Shown here: piece after piece, positions 59,549-61,635 of the stretch
Layout: each line of letters starts with the position of its first letter
How positions within the stretch are numbered: position 1 is the first letter of the stretch
Notes under the pieces: model-generated
Databases searched by the model: none
Told to the model about the DNA's origin: nothing
Seen by the model: only the letters and a program-made list of their open reading frames with translations
Origin: Bacillus luti
GTDB taxonomy: Bacteria; Bacillota; Bacilli; Bacillales; Bacillaceae_G
Length of the DNA: 61,635 nucleotides
Reading direction: 5' to 3'
Assembly (NCBI RefSeq): GCF_001884105.1
Contig: NZ_MACI01000031.1
Location: 1-61,635 of the forward strand
Position numbers and translations under genes: made by a program

Positions 59549-59710
59549 ATGGAACGGCCGAATTGGGGAATTGGAGGATTAGTATTCGTTGGCTGCATGT
59601 TTCTTGGCGGAGGAGTGGGATCTATATTAGGTGATACTCATGCTGGATGGTTAATAGGGATGGGTGCTGGATTTATTGGGATGGCTTTAACGAGACTGAT
59701 CAGAAAGTAA
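59549..59710 (+). CDS. Small glycine-rich membrane protein, 53 aa
   Basis: ATG 59549 follows aaaggatgtga. The sequence begins MERPNWGIGGLVFVGCMFLG and has two hydrophobic glycine-rich segments (GGLVFVGCMFLGGGVGSIL and WLIGMGAGFIGMAL), ending TRLIRK. The layout is that of a short two-helix membrane protein with glycine packing motifs, common in Bacillus. Function unknown; it may be spore- or stress-related. Confidence 0.65.
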   Translation: MERPNWGIGGLVFVGCMFLGGGVGSILGDTHAGWLIGMGAGFIGMALTRLIRK

Positions 59711-60110
59711 TGTAACTGGGCTTCTTCTTCTGGTAAATAAGGAAATATGTATGTAAGTAATTCATGGCATAAGAGCTCTATAAATTATAGTTAGCATGTA
59801 TTTGTCTTTTCTAAATTTCTCCATACATAGATACGATTCTCAAGTCGGAGAATGGCACCTTAGGGTGTCTTTTTTACGCTCTTTAAAAATGTCTCAACAT
59901 ACAATAGCTGAGTTTTGCCTTCAATCTCCGATGCCCATTAAGCATAAAATAAAAATTCTGCACCATTTAAACTCTGATAACAATTCATACGATCAAAAAT
60001 AATTGAGTTAATAGCTTTCGGTAGATTGCCATCATCTTTTTTATAATAGAATAGATTCATTACCGTTTCAGACCTATGTATTCATTCATAACCTAACAGT
60101 AAAAGGGGAG
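59711..60110. other. 400-bp region, no convincing gene
   Basis: A frame at 59796-60002 has no ribosome binding site and contains a terminator-like hairpin at 59854-59875, so I do not call it. The right end leads to the DUF1259 gene. Confidence 0.4.
59854..59875 (+). terminator. Weak terminator-like hairpin
   Basis: ggcacc and ggtgtc pair with one G-T around a ttag loop and are followed by six T. Confidence 0.5.
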
Positions 60111-60122
60111 ATGATTAAAGGT

Positions 60123-60509
60123 ATGGCATGTAATGATGAATTAATTTGTCAACAGTTTGCAAGAATTATCGGCGGGCAAGAAGGATTCGCCGGCGGGAAA
60201 TGCGTGGCAACAATAAATCGAGATGAAATACAAGCAACAATCTTAGGAAAACGTTTTAGGGTAACAACATCCTTCTCATTCGAATCACGAGATTATAAAA
60301 CTGGACGAGCATTATGCCTAGGCCGGGTAGCGCTCTTACAAAAGGAAGTTACTGAATTTGTTGCTACAATTATGAAACAAGGAATAATCGTTTCGTCTAT
60401 ACACAACGAATGGTTATGTGATAATCCAAATTTGATTTACGTTAATATCGAGGACGTTGATGATCCACTAGATTTCGCAAGAAAAGTTAGAAGAGCGTTA
60501 TGTAATTAA
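60123..60509 (+). CDS. DUF1259 (LppY/LpqO-like) domain protein, 128 aa
   Basis: One domain is visible: CVATINRDEIQATILGKR near the N-terminus, ALLQKEVTEFVATIMKQGIIVSSIHNEWL in the middle and IYVNIEDVDDPLDFARKVRRAL at the end. The GI-x-V-S-x-I-H-N-x-W-L segment is the DUF1259 mark. Family members in mycobacteria are lipoproteins, but this one has no signal peptide. ATG 60123 is preferred because ggggag directly abuts ATG 60111. Function unknown. Confidence 0.75.
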   Translation: MACNDELICQQFARIIGGQEGFAGGKCVATINRDEIQATILGKRFRVTTSFSFESRDYKTGRALCLGRVALLQKEVTEFVATIMKQGIIVSSIHNEWLCDNPNLIYVNIEDVDDPLDFARKVRRALCN

Positions 60510-60585
60510 CTCATTTCTTTCGTTAAATGTGTGATTTTGTTAAGTAGAATATTTCGGATTGTTGAAAGGTATTATAAAGTGAAAG

Positions 60586-60613
60586 AAGGCGTTCCATGTT
60601 TGGAATGCCTTTT
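60586..60613 (+). terminator. Terminator after the DUF1259 gene
   Basis: The arms aaggcgttcc and ggaatgcctt pair with one G-T and are followed by TTCTT. Confidence 0.8.
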
Positions 60614-60749
60614 CTTGATGTTTTTATAATTTGAAAGACGAGGAAACGAACGTGGAGGGAGTAGTAGAAGCATGTTTGAGAGGATTAAATCAATGAAAAG
60701 GAAGTGTTTTTAATTCGGGGCTATGGACCTATCCTCTCGTTCTAATTCA

Positions 60750-61352
60750 CTAAAAGAAGAACTTCCCCATACCCATTAGACTACTAAGCATTCCAATTCC
60801 ATTCATAGTGCCTTTTCCTACTGTAAGTAAGTTTCCAAGCATTCCTGGCTGACCGTAACCTCCGTTATTCCCCCATCCCATGGGACTTATCTGTCCTCCC
60901 CATCCTGGAAAGTTTCCGAAAGCCCCCCAGTTATTGGTATTAAATTTAAAAGCTTTAGCTGGCGGTGATAGTAAAGCGGCAAGATGCCCTTGTGCGAACA
61001 TCCCTGTATGATTGAATGGTTGGGCCCAGGGGAAGGGAGGTTTTTGAAAATTAAAACCTGCATGGTTTGGTAATGGAGTCCAACTAACAGGATGTCCTTG
61101 GGGCATCATCCCTGCATAATGGATTGGCTGCCCCCAAGAGAAGGGAGGGGATTGGGGATTGAAGCCCGTATAATTGGTTGGTGAATTCCAACCAAATGGA
61201 TAGACTCGATAACTCCAATTCTCAGGAACCTTCAGACCATTCATTCCCTCAGCTTTAGTTATTTGGGGCTGTGAATATAATGATGACATTGAAATATGGT
61301 TATTATATTGTTCCCCGTTTCCCTTTGAATTCAAATACCAATATTGGTGCAT
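60750..61352 (-). CDS. Gly/Pro/aromatic-rich repeat protein, 200 aa
   Basis: Low-complexity sequence with 18-residue repeats at about 61-132: YTGFNPQSPPFSWGQPIH, YAGMMPQGHPVSWTPLPN, HAGFNFQKPPFPWAQPFN and a weaker fourth unit. A Gly/Trp/Asn-rich part follows (WGAFGNFPGWGGQISPMGWG), then a Gly/Met-rich tail. No signal peptide. The Pro/Gly/Tyr/Trp richness recalls Bacillus spore coat or exosporium proteins, but I recognise no named family. ATG follows gtgagggg. Likely a structural or surface-coating protein; moderate to low confidence in role. Confidence 0.65.
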   Translation of the reverse strand: MHQYWYLNSKGNGEQYNNHISMSSLYSQPQITKAEGMNGLKVPENWSYRVYPFGWNSPTNYTGFNPQSPPFSWGQPIHYAGMMPQGHPVSWTPLPNHAGFNFQKPPFPWAQPFNHTGMFAQGHLAALLSPPAKAFKFNTNNWGAFGNFPGWGGQISPMGWGNNGGYGQPGMLGNLLTVGKGTMNGIGMLSSLMGMGKFFF

Positions 61353-61479
61353 AAGCTTATTCCCCTCACTTTAAAAATGTAATGTTAGACTTAGCCTATG
61401 TAATATTCCTTTTTATGGATGGTTACATAACTAGAGCTACAAGCCTGTATTTAAAGGAATGGGTGTGTGGTCTTGTTGA

Positions 61480-61540
61480 TTTATCCCGCTATTTGTGTGG
61501 GCTGCCTGTAAAAGCCCCACTGATTAAAGTTTCATTTTAT
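61480..61540. repeat. bcr1-type repeat, internally deleted copy E (61 bp)
   Basis: The left end TTTATCCCGCT and right end ccccactgattaaagtttcattttat are kept, with only a short middle segment (ggctgcctgtaaaag). Its last TTTAT is also the first TTTAT of copy F. Confidence 0.75.
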
Positions 61541-61635
61541 CCCGCTTTAATGGGCAGTAAGATCCCCACCTCAAAATTCAGCGGAAGCAAAGAAGTTAGG
61601 TGGGGGATCAACTGCCCATAAAAGTCCGATTGGTT
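61536..61635. repeat. bcr1-type repeat, copy F, cut by the window end
   Basis: The sequence follows copy D closely from TTTATCCCGCTTTAATGGGC to the window edge, including the aattcagcggaagc middle. The remaining part should lie just outside the window. Confidence 0.8.

Larger units (their letters stand above)
61353..61635. other. Right edge: promoter region and tandem bcr1 copies
   Basis: The first 125 bases are upstream of the minus-strand repeat protein and contain no gene. The rest is occupied by copies E and F of the bcr1-type repeat. Confidence 0.5.

Noticed and set aside
59796-60002. 68-codon open frame
   Set aside because: No ribosome binding site, a terminator-like hairpin within it and no recognisable protein features.
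61382-61621. 79-codon open frame at the right edge
   Set aside because: It runs through two bcr1 copies and shares its tail with the 16192 frame. It is a product of the repeat, not a gene.

Overview
The window looks like a chromosomal segment of a Bacillus cereus group bacterium. It is AT-rich, uses Gram-positive ribosome binding sites with frequent TTG and GTG starts, and carries copies of a roughly 157-bp intergenic repeat bounded by TTTAT that matches the bcr1 type known from this group. Family-level gene content (an SLH-domain amidase, a SigM operon, serC-serA-DUF1015, HssRS/HrtBA) points the same way. No rRNA, tRNA, CRISPR array, prophage structural gene or transposase was seen.

Layout. 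0.4-5.9 kb is an accessory cluster of small immunity-type genes (DUF2262, three SUKH clades, Imm22, Imm30, an Imm47-like protein) with decayed fragments between them and no toxin gene. 5.9-16.1 kb holds a DNA alkylation repair protein, a secreted SLH amidase, a DnaD-like protein, a giant DUF4132/HEAT protein and a membrane-anchored penicillin-acylase-type hydrolase. 16.3-21.8 kb, marked by bcr1 copies, has an unusual one-polypeptide histidine kinase/response regulator, a separate membrane sensor protein, an erythromycin-esterase-family lipoprotein and a CPBP protease. 22.1-30.4 kb is mostly core: secreted TIM-barrel-like protein, DUF378, sigM with its anti-sigma genes, serC-serA-DUF1015, MaoC-like and DUF3224 proteins. 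30.7-37.0 kb has an MccF-like peptidase, a secreted protein, a 2TM protein, and a C39-peptidase/two-component operon preceded by an 11-bp direct repeat.

37-45.2 kb contains a YitT protein and a haem-stress module. HssR and HssS are encoded at 38.2-40.2 kb, and the efflux genes hrtB-hrtA at 43.4-45.2 kb carry a near-perfect HssR direct repeat in their promoter. Between them lie a DinB protein and a self-contained MFS/HTH-regulator pair, both genes preceded at equal distance by the same 20-bp palindrome. 45.2-56 kb holds a sortase substrate with the variant motif LPNAG, a methyltransferase with an odd promoter/terminator leader, SnoaL and NUDIX proteins, a second small immunity-like pair, a metallophosphoesterase, D-cysteine desulfhydrase, a YwbE-domain lipoprotein with 39-bp tandem repeats, and an L,D-transpeptidase. 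56-61.6 kb has an MFS exporter coupled to an ATP-grasp ligase (architecture like bacilysin BacE/BacD), small membrane proteins, a DUF1259 protein, a repeat-rich protein and a tandem of bcr1 copies at the right edge.

The strongest candidates for something new are the MFS/ATP-grasp pair, the fused two-component protein, the paired operators of the MFS/HTH module, the overlapping promoters inside a terminator-bearing leader, and the YwbE fusion lipoprotein. Family calls rest on motif recognition, not on database searches.
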